Notes: generated by a model from the letters alone, not told the origin. A stretch of DNA of 64,000 nucleotides from Sinotaia quadrata (GCA_028829895.1 CM054177.1:75786663-75850662); one strand, 5' to 3'; counted from the stretch's first letter, positions 1-57,814 are shown. Translations and numbers: made by a program.

Positions 1-1479
1 TTCTTTCTCTTGGACTGCCTCAATAACCCAATGATGTCAAAACTCTTAGCATTCCTTCACATAGTTTGTCAAAATACCAGCCTGCAGACATGATAGCAAA
101 GTAAGCTGCATAGAGTAGAACAGTGGTGTTCTGTTCTCCACTATTGTTTCTTATGAACTTACATCAGACACTTAGATATCACTCCACCTTGATCTGTGTG
201 CCCTCGATCCCCCTACTAGTTCTTTTATTCTTGTATATTACCAGCTCCATTCATAGACCTCATCAAAGATGCTAGATCATGACCCATTTCTGTACAAAAT
301 CCCACCCAGCTGAGCAGTACATATGTATGTTTCTGCTTGATAAGCATACCCCAATAATCATCAATCATACTGCAGTGTGAAAATGTACACCCTCTGCCAG
401 GAGGAGAGAACAACCTAAAACTGAAAGGATATTATTAGGTTTGGCCATCTTTAAGCAGATCCATCATGAAACCAAAATGAATGCTACATATGCTGCTGAA
501 TCTACCTTTTACACTAAATGAATCAGTTTTAGTACCAGGTGCAAACACTTGTTCAACATAAGGCAAGGAATATTTTTAACTCCATCCTACTATTTATGTA
601 GAGAGCCTTAGAAGTTGCTATTTTTGTGCATGAGAAGGTGAAAACTATTATAGAGTAACATGTTAAATAACTGACCTGCTACCTTCTAACTGCCATGATA
701 CAGTCATTTCAACATCTGTCATTCACAAAATTTCTATTGATTTTCTAATAAACCTGCAGAAATGTGTTCCAGAGTTGTGTGAACTTGACCCTATTTGAAC
801 ATCACTGCTGCCGGAGTGCTCAGATGCTAAAACTACTTACCTTATGTGAATCATAAAAGGCTCTCTTTCTATATAACTATTGGTAGGCATCTAACTCAAA
901 TGATTTGAAGAATTATTGTCCAGGTTCTAATCTTTTATGTAAAAAATCCTAGAAAATGCTGTTCAATCTGTTTGCATTTCACCTATATCCCCAAAATCTT
1001 TTTGTTAAGCTTGTTGCCCCTATCACAACATTAAAACTGCCATATTAAAAGTTGTTTAATGACCTCTGTGTTTTAGATGATGGAAATATTTCATTTCTCA
1101 AACTTCTTAATTTATGTGCCTCTGTTAATTATACATTGCCCAACCATCTTCAGTCTTGATTGACATCCATGGTACCACCTTATCTTGGTTCAGATCTGTC
1201 CAAGAGAAAATAAACTTTTTATTAAATGGTACAATTCCAAATTCCAACATTTGTTATGGTATCTCACAGGACTGTGTTCTTTATTAAAAAATAAATTCTA
1301 CATACAAAGCCTTTATCCAGTGTCATAGGTCACCATCCTGGGTCTTACAAGTTTTGCACTAATGGTGTTCAACTGTATAAATATATCTGCCTAAATGAAA
1401 CTGTTTCCACCGTCTAAAGTATTCCAAAGATTTTCTGATGCTGTCTTGTCTGATGAGCAGTAAATTTCAAATGAGTGGT

Positions 1480-1812
1480 GATAATGCTGACATCATGCTT
1501 GTTGCTTCTAAAAGTGTTATTAAATTCTTACCTATCAGTGTCAGTAATAATGCTGACACTCCCTTGTTGCTTCTAGAAGTGTTATTAAATTCTGACAGTT
1601 TCAGTAATAATGATGACACTCCCCTTGTTGATTCTAAATGTGTTATTAAATTCTGACAGTTTCAGTAATAATGATGACACTCCCTTGTTGATTCTAAATG
1701 TGTTATTAAATTCTGACAGTTTCAGTAATAATGCTGACACTCCCTTGTTGCTTCTAAAAGTGTTATTAAATTCTTACCTATCACTGTTTGTAATAATGGT
1801 GACACTCCCTTC
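1480..1812. repeat. Minisatellite, ~60 bp unit, about 5.5 copies
   Basis: Units begin near AATAATGCTGACACTCCC and run through GTGTTATTAAATTC. Inner units are nearly identical and outer ones diverged. Because the unit is close to 60 bp it keeps an open frame that is not a gene. Confidence 0.9.
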
Positions 1813-2420
1813 CAACCTAGTGACTAAAAATCTGTGTACTTTCTGTTTAAAGATTAATCACCACTATTGTTGATGCTACAAAATTGCTTGTGTGCTCACT
1901 GTAGTACTTGATGCTCTAATGGCTTGATTGTTGCTGCTTTTTGGTTTCTGGTCTACAGTTGTTTCTTGTGAAGAAGCCTCAACTACTTCTAAAAATTGCA
2001 GGCATGATTACTGTCTTTTTTTAAGGACTTATCTTGTCACTCCACATCCAGTTTTTGCTGCTACCTGTTCACAGCAGAATCCAATGCATGACCTCTTTTC
2101 TTGGTTATGTTTCATTGTCGTGTTGCAGCCCTATGTTCCTATCTGATCCCACACCATTTGCATGTTCCAATTTTAGAAGCTTGCATTCATCAAAACATAT
2201 TTCAGTATTCCAGAATTAAAGTATAAGTCATACTGTCAGTGTTCTTGTACTTGTCAGGGTCAATCTATCTGGCATTCATTGTCTCTGAGCTGAGATATAA
2301 AGGGGAGTAGGGCAGTTTTCATGAGGACTACTCATCAGCAAGAATAGCTCTAACTCTTCTGTGCCATCATTTCTTCAATTGTTTAAATTCATTTTATTTA
2401 TGTTTCTCTTTTGTGAATAC

Positions 2421-2605
2421 AGTTATTTGTTTATGTTGTCATTCTGCATCTGAATTTATCTTGATTTTTGTTTATGTTGTCATTCTGCATCTGAATTTAT
2501 CTTGATTTTTGTTTATGTTGTCATTCTGCATCTGAATTTATCTTGATTTTTGTTTATGTTGTCATTCTGCATCTGAATTTATCTTGATTTTTGTTTATGT
2601 ATGTC
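2421..2605. repeat. Minisatellite, ~41 bp unit, 4.5 copies
   Basis: Near-identical direct repeats of TTGTTTATGTTGTCATTCTG plus CATCTGAATTTATCTTGAT. The low divergence suggests recent expansion. Confidence 0.92.
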
Positions 2606-2960
2606 GTTTGTATGAAGACCTTGAATATTTTATGTGCAGTTATTGTAAAACACTTAGAGTTTTGTTTGATTATGTTATTTATTTTTTTCTGTCTCTATTT
2701 CTTTATTTCTTCTATTTTAACATTGTGCTTTATTTTTTTCCTCCAAGTGATAAAACCCTTTTAGGCTGTTATTTTATTATTTTGTTATGTTTGGAGTTAT
2801 GTACAAAATTGAACAAATTACTCTTTCCAGGTATCAATGAGCATACATGTTCTGTTCCTGTTTGATGTATATGTATGTGACATTGAAGTTTCTCTTAAAA
2901 TCTAGCATTCTTATTCATTCATCAGAAGAGCATCTAAATCATATGGATGGCTTTGTGTAG

Positions 2961-46970
<44,010 letters not shown>

Positions 46971-47066
46971 TGAGATATGAATTGCATCATTTAGCATGTT
47001 TTATATTTAGTTTATTCCCAGCTAAATTTTGTCAGGTTCAGGTAATTGCTGCTGATTGTTGTAGTA

Positions 47067-47072
47067 AATAAA
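47067..47072 (+). promoter_or_regulatory. Candidate poly(A) signal (proximal)
   Basis: AATAAA about 100 bp after the collagen stop codon. It is followed by T-rich sequence, but which signal is used cannot be told. Confidence 0.35.
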
Positions 47073-47887
47073 ATATTTCTGCTTTTAAATTAATTTGGAA
47101 ACATTTACAAATCCTTTTTTATGATGAAGCATTTTACATTCATTTTATTGCTTTCTCTGGTTTAGAGACAATATGGTGTACAGGAATAAATCATGAATTA
47201 TGGCCAAAATAAAATCCCACAAATGTGGCTACAGATGCTTTCGCTCTTTGTCTCCTCTGAATATTCTGATAGAAAAGTAAAAGTATTCCAGAAGAAGGAG
47301 AAAGTACAATCACACCATTTGATCTCCTACATATATAATCCAATATATGTTTCTTTCTCTGTGAGTAATAGATTTCTTTGTTAATTTTAGAGAGAAAAAA
47401 ATTATTATTATTTGTATTCAATGTTATAAGTGCATTATGTTTGTATTTAATATTTTTTCTTGTATAAAGGTACTAACTGTAAGGGCAAGCCAATATGTGC
47501 CTTAACAGTAAACTGATTTATCTGGTGCTAATAATTTTTTTAAAGTGTGTTCTGCTCAATATGGAGTTGTATTTTATACTGGACTGCTTCTCACAATTAG
47601 AATGTAAAAGGTCACAATCTTGTTCACGACAGGTTGGGCACGATCGGAGGTTGGTCATGCTGTGATGTGTATCGACTCACTGCCATTTAAATATAACTTA
47701 TGTGTAGCTTTTTTGTATAATATCATATGTAGGATCATAATATGCATTATTTTTAGACATATAACTTACTTTCGTAAATACATCACGTGTGTGACATGAA
47801 AGCTTTTGAAAAGATATTTAGACTTGTTTCCCTTTTATATAATTTTTTGTTCTGTTTTTTTATATATTTTTGTGCTTTTCATTCATG

Positions 47888-47920
47888 TTTGTATGGTTTG
47901 TTTGTTTGTTTGTTTGTTTT
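47888..47920. repeat. (GTTT)n microsatellite
   Basis: Short run of GTTT units in the 3' flank. Confidence 0.85.
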
Positions 47921-48089
47921 GTATAAATATATAATCATGACAATGTCATGTGTTCATATATATTGCTGCAGTGACTCCGGCCATCTGGTAATTCACGAGT
48001 GTTTCAACTCATTTGAATGACTCCAGACTGTACAGATTTTAGGTTCATTTATAAATGTGCTAGACAAAGTTAAGCTGTGTACTTAAACA

Positions 48090-48095
48090 AATAAA
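48090..48095 (+). promoter_or_regulatory. Candidate poly(A) signal (distal)
   Basis: AATAAA about 1.1 kb after the stop, a distance usual for collagen IV 3'UTRs, with GT/T-rich sequence just downstream. Confidence 0.35.
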
Positions 48096-51000
48096 GCTAT
48101 TTACGAGGCTTATTTCTGTTTGAAAATATATTACAAATATACAAATGCATGCATCTATACAGGCATACATATATACTTTTGTAATAAACACTGCTATCAA
48201 AAATGTAATGGTTTATTTAGACTAAATACACAGTGTTCACACCGGACTCTTCAACTTGTGTGACTGAAGAAAACATTTTTTGCCAGTTTTATACTTTTTC
48301 TTTTGAATTTTTTTTTTTAAAAGTACTGTGAAGAACTTAATTGTTTAAAAAAAATTTATTATTAAATATTTTTCAATACATCAGTTTAGCTTACAGTATG
48401 GACTGAAGTAACACATAATATTCATTGTTTAGACAGTGAAATAAACATTTTAAGAGCGTGCAGCTGTGATAAAGGACACAATAACCGAGTCCTGCATCAA
48501 ACGTGTTCAGAGTGTACACCTTTCCAGCCAAAATCTTATTTGAATTTTAAAAATCTGTAACTTTTACAGCACTCATTTTGCAAGGTACCTTAAATAAATG
48601 AGTCCAAAAGCTTGTGTACATAAATCTTTTGTAATTTTTCTCTTTATCTCAGTACTGAGGTATGTTCTTTAAACTTAATATATATTATACTTCATTTAAA
48701 GGGAAAGCTGGACCATTACAATCTAGCTGTATGTTTCTTTTAATGAAGAATGAAAATAGTGTTATGTGTAATCACCCCTGTTGCTTCTGCCTAAAATGGA
48801 TCATCAGCTATGTGGGCTGGGGAATTTATATACATGTGTTTATATATATATTACACTTTTTAGATTTGGGAAGGGGAATTTAATTACTAAATAATAAATT
48901 TAAAATTTAACATCATGTGACATTGAATAAAGTCTTCATAGAGGATGTTTGTTTGTGTTCTATTTAGTGAATGATTATTGTTTTTTTTTAACACTGATTT
49001 CAATGAAAATGTAAGCTCCCCATTATGCCAAGGTTGCATGGAATGGACTTGGTGGCTCATGTTATAAGGCCTACTGTCATATAAATGAAGCCTTAAGCAC
49101 AATAAATGCATTGTGTATACACATTTTTAAAGTTGTAAGCATTGCTAAGTTAATTACAGTTTTAGACTAATAATTTGAGCATTTGAAGTGCTGTTTTCAA
49201 CTTTCATTTTAGCAATCACAAGCTATTGTTTTAGATTACATGGTGATTTTCTTTTTAATTTTTTGTTAAATACCCATTTGTGACAACAAAATATGTTTTA
49301 AAATTAAATACAAATAATTATGAAATAGATCAGTTTGGCATGAACCCAATAATATTATTATGGCAAGATTATGTACAAAACATATTAGGGTGGAATGATG
49401 TAAAAGTCCAGAGATGTAACTGGTATAACCAAGAGAATTGTATGCATGCAGATTACACATCATCTTTTATTTAAAATTAATTTTTCTTGTTGATATTATT
49501 TTATTTATCAGAAAGAAGAGTTTTGCAAAAATCATTTCAATGGTGAAAAATATTTTTCTACCCTGTGACTGTATTTAAACTCTCCGTATTGGTGTATCTA
49601 TTAAGTTTAATGTATATCTAAAAATCATTAATAAAGTATATCTGTTCATGTGCTGAAGGAGTATATTCTGACAATTAAGATGAAAAGTAAAACTGAGCTT
49701 TTGCCTTTCTTCATTGTAAATAAATGTCTGAAATCCATATTGCATGCCAGCATGTTTCCCCTAAAGATTTAAGTAATTCATGAAGATTTCAACTTCCTAA
49801 CATATTTTCCTGTGGCCTTTCAAAGATACATACAGCATCATCTGGTTAGGCATAGTCTTTTTTGCAAGCACCATTCAAGTAATTTTTAAAAAAATTCTAT
49901 TTCAGTCATCAGTTTTGCACGATTGATTTTCAAACAGGAGTTTTGATAGCCTGCTTTTCTTTTCAAACAAAATAAAATAAAGCATTTCCAACCAAAATAT
50001 TGGTAAGAGAAACATCTACATCTAGCACTGAACTTATTCAAATTCTAAACTCTTAATAGCAACTATTGTGATTTTAAGAAAAGAAAAAAACTTCCCCTGG
50101 GTAATATATTAACTAAGACATTATAGGGATTGACCTACAAAAATAATGATCTAGGAAACAACAAATGCACAGCAGATGTTACGCAGAAAAAAAAATATTT
50201 TACAACAACAGTTTTTGGTTCCTAATATTAAGCCTATGAAGTGATGCAGTTCAATAAGCTCTGATGGATGAAAAATTTGGAGAATTTACTTAGAAAGCAC
50301 AATAGGTGTGTAGTAAATGCATTTATTGAATTGCCATAATCAAGAAACATAAATAGGGCATAGTTGGATCTCTATTATAAATTCTTTCAACCAGACATTT
50401 GGCATGCATCAACCTAGACAGATAAATGATGTGCAAAATAAACATGATTACAGCTTTTAGTTGGAGACCCATTTATTTTATAATTTATGCAGTACCTGCT
50501 ACATCATTAACTTGTTATTAAAGTAAAATATTATTTAAAAGAAAATTCTTCACTTAAATTCATGCCAATCTAATCTTTAATTATTTCATAATAATTTATC
50601 ACTATGTTCTTGAAGCCATTGTTAAATGAAGACAGTTTGACAATGTTCTAACCCTGCACAGAGACTATTCCAATACCTTAATGAAGAAGTATCTTGTGCA
50701 ATTCCAGATTGCATCAACACTTCCAAGAGATATTCCCCCTGGCAGCTTAGCTTACATTATTCCTATTTTAAAATGTTTTGAATCTTCCAGTTCAAAAGCT
50801 TAATGGCCTGCTGATTGCTTTTGCAACAAAGGTATTTGTCAGATAGCATAAAGGCAATAATCCTTCAAAAGTGAAAATCACATTTGCCAATATTATGCAA
50901 CTGCTTTTATTAAAAGACCAAAAAAAGAATAATGTTACTTTGTAGGTGAAAATGATAAATCAAAAGAGTTAAGTGTTATGATACCAATTTCAAGCCATAC

Positions 51001-51649
51001 TCCCAGAGATTATTGTAATATAAGAACAAGTTTATAAATGTTATCAATGTGTGCAATGGATTTTGATAACAAAACAAAAACATACTTTACATTAATGGAT
51101 CCTGCTACTGCATACCATAATTGTATGTGGAACAAACAAATAGCCTTGACCAGGCTAACCCCAGAGCATTTTAGCCACTTTGTGTCATAAAGTGGTGACT
51201 TTGTGCACATTGAAACATTGATAAAACTTGCTGACATTATAAACCTGACCAGAGCATTTAGAAAAATTGAAACAATGGAAATATCTGGTTTTTAATATGT
51301 GTTTGATGTTGACTCTTGTTTATTTGTTTCTACATAATATCATGCACATTGATTCTGTTTCTGGATTTGAAAAGGCTCTAAAATTTCTTTAATTGTACTA
51401 ATAAAGACATGAGATGAAAAAATTAACCATCTGTGCTAACAGAAAGAACAATTTATCTTTCCTGAGAAGAAATGTGATGGTCAAACATGAACCCAAGATG
51501 GTCAAGTCTTGATAAACAATCAGCAATATTTGAATAAAGTTATCTCTCCCATTGCATGCAGAAATTGGATCCTGTGAAGGGGATCTAATTCAAAAAGGAA
51601 AAAAGAAAATATCTTATCATTATTGTCCACTGCTTCTTTATGAGAGCTG

Positions 51650-52045
51650 TCTTGCAGAAAACAGTGGTCATAATTTTGTCTAATACAGAATACCTTATCC
51701 TTGAAAGCAGCAATGCAGAACAGTGCTAGTAATATTCTCTATGATTCCCAATTCTTTACTTTTGAGCATTGATAGCAAATTTTTGCCCTTGATAATTGTG
51801 AAACAATAGTAAATAATTACTTGCCCTTGAGAGAAGTGATGCAGAACCATAGTAGTAATTTTGTCTGCAATAGAATTGCTAATCTTTGAGGTAAGTCTTA
51901 GTGATTTAGAATTGTTTGACCTTGGAAGTGCTAGTAAATATATGTGATATAGAACTGCTTGCCCTTGGAAGTACTATCATGTTTGTCTGTGATATAGAAT
52001 TGCTTGCCCTTGGAAGCAGTAGAATAATGATAGTATTTCTGACAT
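51650..52045. repeat. Degenerate ~60 bp array, about 6-7 copies
   Basis: Units contain ATAGAATTGCTTGCCCTTGG followed by AAGCAGT and AGTAAT; older units are strongly diverged. Confidence 0.8.
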
Positions 52046-53861
52046 ACCTTTGTAGTTAGTGTACTGCTGATTTTATCCCTTTCATAAGCGATCACTAAAA
52101 CATAAGTGTATTGTATAATTATTTTATTTAACAATTCTAAAGATGGCTGAAGGTTGAACTAGTATTTCATAGATCAACACTTTTGATAATCAACAATTTA
52201 GGGCAAAGGATGTGGTGAAAATGCCCCAGATTATTACATTAATCAACCACTTCCATTTAGCAGCTTTCTTATGCTTGTGGTTACAGTTTCAAAATATAAA
52301 AAACAAATAATTTATAATACAGATTTTAAAAAAATTATATGTACATAGATTTTTGTTGTTGGTTCTAATACAAATATAAATTTTAATGACAGCAACAGGA
52401 GATTAATAATCTGAGCAACAATGTCAAAAAAACAAAGATCATTGTAATCCTCCATAATAGTTAATGTCATCAGTAAAAACTGAATGTTTGTAAGAAAAAC
52501 ATTATTTTAAAATTGTCTTTTGATTAATAAAGAGTTGTATATATAATTATCAGACATTAATTAAATCAAACTAAATAGATTTAAAACATAACTTGGACAT
52601 TTCAAAACAAATCTCTTGTGTGGTTTTCCCCCAAAATATGCTACAGTGAATGTGTTTCTTACCTGAAAATTTAGTTTAAAGGCTTCGTTGTTGTAAGAAG
52701 CATCAGGTTTTCTACTTAGAGATATTAATAGAACAACAGTAGAACAAGATCTGCTTTTCACACTTGAAATGGTGTGACTTCAGTATAATATCATCACTTG
52801 CAATAATGGTTTGAACAATAAAAATATAAAGTCAGCAAGCTGATACAGCAAAAATGTTACTTCAGCGGTAGAACACCATCTTTAGAAGAATATAAATGCA
52901 ACACTGCTAGTCTTGTGTCTAGATGGTGCCAGTTGCTATGGCGATGAGTGAGGCACAATAAATACCAATAGCTTTCAAGTGCGATGAACCAGTAAAGTAC
53001 AGTTACGTAAACAGATTGCCAAAATGCCTGGATGCACTGTTCTTATCCTCTTTAAAAACTAGTTCAAATGTAACTAAGTTATATAACTCATGAAACAGTC
53101 CAAAATTAGATGATCTGTACTTGAGGAGTGCAGTTTGTTACTGAGAATGGTGTCTAGTATGTGCTTGAGGAGTGCAGTATATCTCATAATCTGTGTCCAG
53201 AAAAGAAATTCTCAGAAATAACATAGCATAAATATAAAAAGGCAGTTTAATTTTAAACATTTTATATAGCAAAAGAGGACAGTAGTGTTTCACAATTTTT
53301 TTTTTTTAATAAAGAACTGGCACATAGTAAATATTTAATTTTAAAATAGTATATTTTAAAAAAGAGCAACTATATATGTTACCCAAATATTCTGAATTTA
53401 ATATCAGAATAGAGTATTGCATCTCCCATAACTTTAGTCTATTGTAAAAATATTATCCTGCATATGTGTGACATCATATCAAGTAAATTGAAATTATAAT
53501 TAATTAATAACAAAAAAAAATAGCTGTTCTTTTTTTTAAAAACATAAGAAGAGAATGTACTTTCCAAGATATTTTATGATTACAATACAAAATATAATCA
53601 CTAAATCAGCAACTACATTTTGCTATTATTTAATAATATACATAAGAACATAATTTTGCTTTCCCACAGAATTTTAAGATTTACTGGTGGGGGACATGAT
53701 AATTAGTATTCTTCAAAGAATCAACAAACAATGTTGAACTATTGAAATATGACGTTAAATGAGTACTTGACAGAATGACTGTCACAGGGTGTTTGGATTA
53801 TATTGCAACCCGTAATAGATATTAGCAAAATGTATAATCTAATTTTAGGTCCAAGTTCACA

Positions 53862-54362
53862 TTAAAAGTCTGAATCTGATCCAGAGTCCCATCCTGAATT
53901 TTCAACTGTATTTTCCACTTCAAAGTTAATTTCCACATTGTATTGAAAATCAGGATCACCTGGTTTCTTTCTGTTTTTCTCAAATGTTGAGTCCATTTGG
54001 AGCTTTTTTCGAGTTAGTATTTCAGAATCAACTTTGTTCAAGTCTTCATCAGGTTTCACGGTGTCAATCTCATTGTTCCTTGCCACACTTGCTTCAAGAC
54101 TTAAACCACTGAGTTTGTCCTTTATGATTGTGATGAGACGATAAAGTTGAGCTTCAGATAGCAACTGTACAAAACGACCATGACGAGGGCTATTTGTCAG
54201 TTCTTTTGCAGTATATTCTACATTAGAGTTTTTGGTGAAGTTACGTAAAGGCATGGACCGTCGGCGGATTTTGGCAGCTTTCCAGTCTTTGTAAGTAATG
54301 ACCAAAGTTGGCGGCTCAAATCGAACTCCACACTTCAAAAGCTGTAGAGTGGTTGTTGTCAT
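53862..54362 (-). CDS. CEP19: Centrosomal protein of 19 kDa (CEP19)
   Basis: 166 codons, uninterrupted, ATG at 54362 and TAA at 53862-53864. Human CEP19 has 163 residues. Colinear family motifs: KCGVRFEPPTLVITY at the N-terminus, MPLRNFTKNS, NSPRHGRF, LYRLITIIKDKLSGLSLE, DEDLNKVDSEIL, KNRKKPGDPDFQYNVEINFE and the acidic GWDSGSDSDF tail. In vertebrates CEP19 sits at the mother centriole (recruited by FOP/CEP350) and binds the GTPase RABL2 to start IFT-B entry and ciliogenesis. The start is chosen because it is the first ATG and matches family length. An acceptor-like AATTATAG ends about 34 bp upstream (near 54397), suggesting a spliced 5'UTR. It is convergent with the collagen gene. Confidence 0.93.
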   Translation of the reverse strand: MTTTTLQLLKCGVRFEPPTLVITYKDWKAAKIRRRSMPLRNFTKNSNVEYTAKELTNSPRHGRFVQLLSEAQLYRLITIIKDKLSGLSLEASVARNNEIDTVKPDEDLNKVDSEILTRKKLQMDSTFEKNRKKPGDPDFQYNVEINFEVENTVENSGWDSGSDSDF

Positions 54363-54953
54363 TGTATGGGTGCCACAAACTCATAAATGTTTGTAACTAT
54401 AATTTTAAAAAATAAAGGTATATATTAAGTATTATGCATTTCAAAAATATATACTAATTCCTTATGATTAAAATAAATAAACCAGAGAATGTTACAAAAA
54501 TGTTAACAGTTAAAGAAAAGAGTTGATTTAATTATTGGTGTCAAAAAGTAATATTAGAATCTTGTTTAGTTAATGTAAACATTTCTAACTTGTGAATTTG
54601 AAAATGAACAAGAATTTGGAGCTGTTTCAGACAATGTATGCTAATAAAGTGTTTCAGTAATTGAATTTGCAGAATATTATAACATCAACTTGCATATGAA
54701 TTTGAAGTCTGGGAATGTGACTCCTTTTGCAAAGATTTGTTCACTTATCGAAGATCCAGTGATCTCAAGAAATGTAACTGGTTCATTTAGCTGATGCAAT
54801 CTCAAGTAAGAAAATGATTCCTTGTTGGCTTGTTTGAAAATGTGGTCAGGTTGCTTAAGGACAGGGAATATTACTGTTGAAATACAATGGCAGATTATAT
54901 CAATTAGCAATAATTAATTCAATCAGAAAAGAAAGAAACATTTTGTGCTAGGG

Positions 54954-55766
54954 CAGTGGTGCACAAACTTTTTGAGTCGGGGGCCAAAATCTGACTTGTC
55001 AAAACCGTCGGGGGCCACAAAAAAGTGAAGATCAAAATCGTCGCATATAAGCAACATTACATCTAAGAACACACAAATGATGATTAAGACTATAATTATG
55101 ACAAAGAAGTTGTATACTAAGACTCATTCTAAAAATGTTATATGTCAACTTTCACAAAGTCAGTGTGATGGATAGTGCTGCATGTCATCTGCAAGCTTCA
55201 AAATGTCAGGCTTGATGTTTGACGTTGAAAGATGCAAAATTGCTTCCAGATTATCATCAGTCAGCTGACTGCAGGTGTTGCTTTTGTTCAGTTTCATCTG
55301 TGAGAAAGCCTGTTTGCAGCAGTATGTGCTGCCAAGTATGCTGGTGTGGACAAGTGCATTATCCAGTCATCATTAAACTGCCGGTTTTCCTTGTCAACTT
55401 TTCTTTTACGATTAGCTGCCATTTTGTCACAAAAATACAATCAAAATAAACAACAGAATGTGGTAGATCGGACACTAAGGCATAACAGCTACTGACCAAC
55501 CATATTACAGGAAGGGGCAAGCATATTTGTGTGGGGTTTGCTGCCTATCTTGGTATAGCTTTTTTCTCTTGCCTCTGTGAGTGTTATGTCAGCGGGCAGA
55601 CATCATCTGCGCGGAGCGCCTGGAAAAATGGGTCAGGAGGTGCTGCTTTGTTTCAAATCACTCAGTGTATGAGTAAACATTTGACTTTTTCGTTTGACAT
55701 GGCGGGCCACTCGGCAACTCTTCGCGGGCCGGATATGGCCCGCGGGCCGGAGTTTGTGCACCCCTG
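54954..55766 (-). mobile_element. Internally deleted hAT transposon, 813 bp, with TSD
   Basis: Ends are CAGTGGTGCACAAACT and AGTTTGTGCACCCCTG, flanked by perfect 8 bp duplications TGCTAGGG (54946-54953 and 55767-55774). On the minus strand, ATG at 55422 opens a basic N-terminus (MAANRKRKVDKENRQFNDDW). Then, after a frame change, the typical hAT C-terminus follows (FSQMKLNKSN, then LTDDNLEAIL and SNIKPDILKL) to a TGA at 55160-55162. The whole catalytic middle is missing. Such derivatives move only if a relative supplies transposase. Confidence 0.93.
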
Positions 55767-57544
55767 TGCTAGGGAAAATGGTAACAGTGTAATATATATA
55801 TTATTATTAATAAAGAATGGGAAATAAGCCATATAATGGAAATGTGAGAAAATCATACATTTTACACTAATTACAGAAGTAGGAAACTGCTTCTCTTCAG
55901 AGAGATGAGGGAAGAATAAGTAGAGGTGGAGAAAGTAGGGGGGAGAGAAGAGAATAGATGAAATAAGCTGATCATAAATGAACTGAAAGTGAAACAATAT
56001 GTACATCTACTTTATTCTCAGTTATATTAAATGTAGTTCACTATGCAGCCCTATCTGTGTGAATTAAATGTTTTAGTACAAAATAGTAGGGTGCATACCT
56101 GGAACACTGTTTCAAATTTATTGAACAATAGACATAATAAAATTGATCAAAACAAAGTGACTCTTAATTATAAGTCCTATTATAAATCAAGCATGTGAAT
56201 ACAAATTTAAAATAGCTTTATATTTCTTACTCAATAGCTATTAGTATTATTAGTAGTTTCAGTTTCTATCACTGATAAAGTTTAAAAATAAAAACTGAAA
56301 TGAGGGCAAATAATCTGTAATAAGTGATCTGTAATAACAGTTTTAAAATCCACAGATTTTACTATGCTATGTGTGCCTGACAGTGGAACATCAGAATTAG
56401 TCAATCACACATGTGTCTGTCATGAAATGAGATTATAATATATGGTCAATAGAGTAGAATAGTAGAGAAATGTCATAAAGAGATATATAATATATATAAA
56501 TATATATCATATATTTGACATTTATATTATAACACATTCTTTGTTCAATTCCCTCAAAAACTAATAAATATGGTAATCTTTATCATGAAAATAAATTCAG
56601 TATATGCAATTGTTAAGAATTGTGTAAATAAATTGATGCAACATGTTATAAACTAATAACTGTCATAATCATCAATCAGTAGAAAGTTTTAAAATATACA
56701 TGTATTATATAATGGCAGCCTAATGAAAATAAATTCTCTCCATATAAATAGATCTGAAGAATCTAACTTAGTACATATTTTATTATATGTTACTCTTAGT
56801 GTATACAACACACACAGTAGTATATTTAAGCTAAAATTCTTATATCTTTAGATTTAACTTTTTTGTTGTTGTTGTTTCACCAATTCTAAGAAAATATGTT
56901 TCTGCAACTCGCAACGCATTGTTTAATATCCGAAATGTCAAAGGGATACAGTGTAACGTTTTTAAAGTTATATCATTTTTATACCTTTATAATATATACT
57001 AATTTTAACCTTAATGAGTGACTAGGACAGAGATCGACATTTTACAACAATAATTAATCAACACTATACTAAATAAACCGAAACAATTCATGATTTTCAC
57101 AACAAACTAACACGATTGTACGTAACTACCTTTTTCTTTTTTATCAGTACTGCTTTATCAGTGTTTGCTCACGAAGCAAGTCAAAGCACAGCTGTGTTGT
57201 ATTTGTAACATTAGTAACCACAGCATTATTTCCCTTGAACAGTCTCACATTGATACCATTTGAGAAATCCACCGCATGGAAACTTTAGTTATAATTTATG
57301 GTTTTTTGGAAATTATTGAGTAAATCAACACCATCTTATCGACCTGATGTTAATGAACTGCGTGTGTATGTGTGTCTGCATGCGTACTTGTGAAGGACTT
57401 CAGGTCCCAAGAGAATGAATGAGGGGAAAAGAATTACATTTATCTGGATTACACATGTGTTTCACCCGTGCACTGACAATAGCGGGCGGTTGTCGGATAA
57501 TATTCGCAATTAATATATAATTCTCCTTTGTACTGACCCGTGTT

Positions 57545-57800
57545 TTTAAGTCAGTCACTCATGAGAATTTATTTCTCTTTATGGTTGAGTGACACGACTG
57601 CAGGTGATTTGTGTCTGCTTATGCATGACTAATGAGATCATCTGGAGGTATGCTAAATAATATGATTATACAGTCGCATAAATGTCGCTAGACTGGACTG
57701 TCCAACCTTTGATCAAAGCTCTAACGGTTATTTTTTTTTAATCCTTACAAGGAAATCTTCAAAAACAATGCTATTTTTTGCGTTTCGGGTGATACAAACA
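57545..57800. repeat. Dispersed repeat family A, copy 2
   Basis: Colinear with 6400-6740: CTCATGAGAATT, CTGCAGGTGATT, TCTGCTTATGCATGACTAAT, TCGCTAGACTGGACTGTCCA, ACGGTTATTTT and GCGTTTCGGGTGATACA. Class unknown. A minisatellite starts right at its 3' end. Confidence 0.75.
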
Positions 57801-57814
57801 TCTATTTAAATCAA

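Larger units (their letters stand above)
1..2960. other. Upstream intron part, no exon seen
   Basis: No Gly-X-Y coding is visible on either strand. Because the exon at 2961 continues an open helix, this is most likely intron of the collagen gene. It holds two minisatellites (1480-1812 and 2421-2605); the rest is unremarkable AT-rich sequence. Confidence 0.7.
46971..53861. other. COL4A2 3'UTR and convergent intergenic DNA
   Basis: No coding region is recognisable. The proximal 1-2.7 kb is probably collagen 3'UTR: several AATAAA signals occur (47067, 48090, then further copies to about 49629). The remainder includes a (GTTT)n run near 47890 and a degenerate array at 51650-52045. Part of the right end may be 3'UTR of the minus-strand CEP19 gene. 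Confidence 0.6.

Noticed and set aside
52925..52945. RFX X-box-like GTTGCTATGGCGATGAG near a cilium gene
   Set aside because: It lies downstream of CEP19 (minus strand), and the right half lacks the needed AC end, so it is not a CEP19 promoter element.
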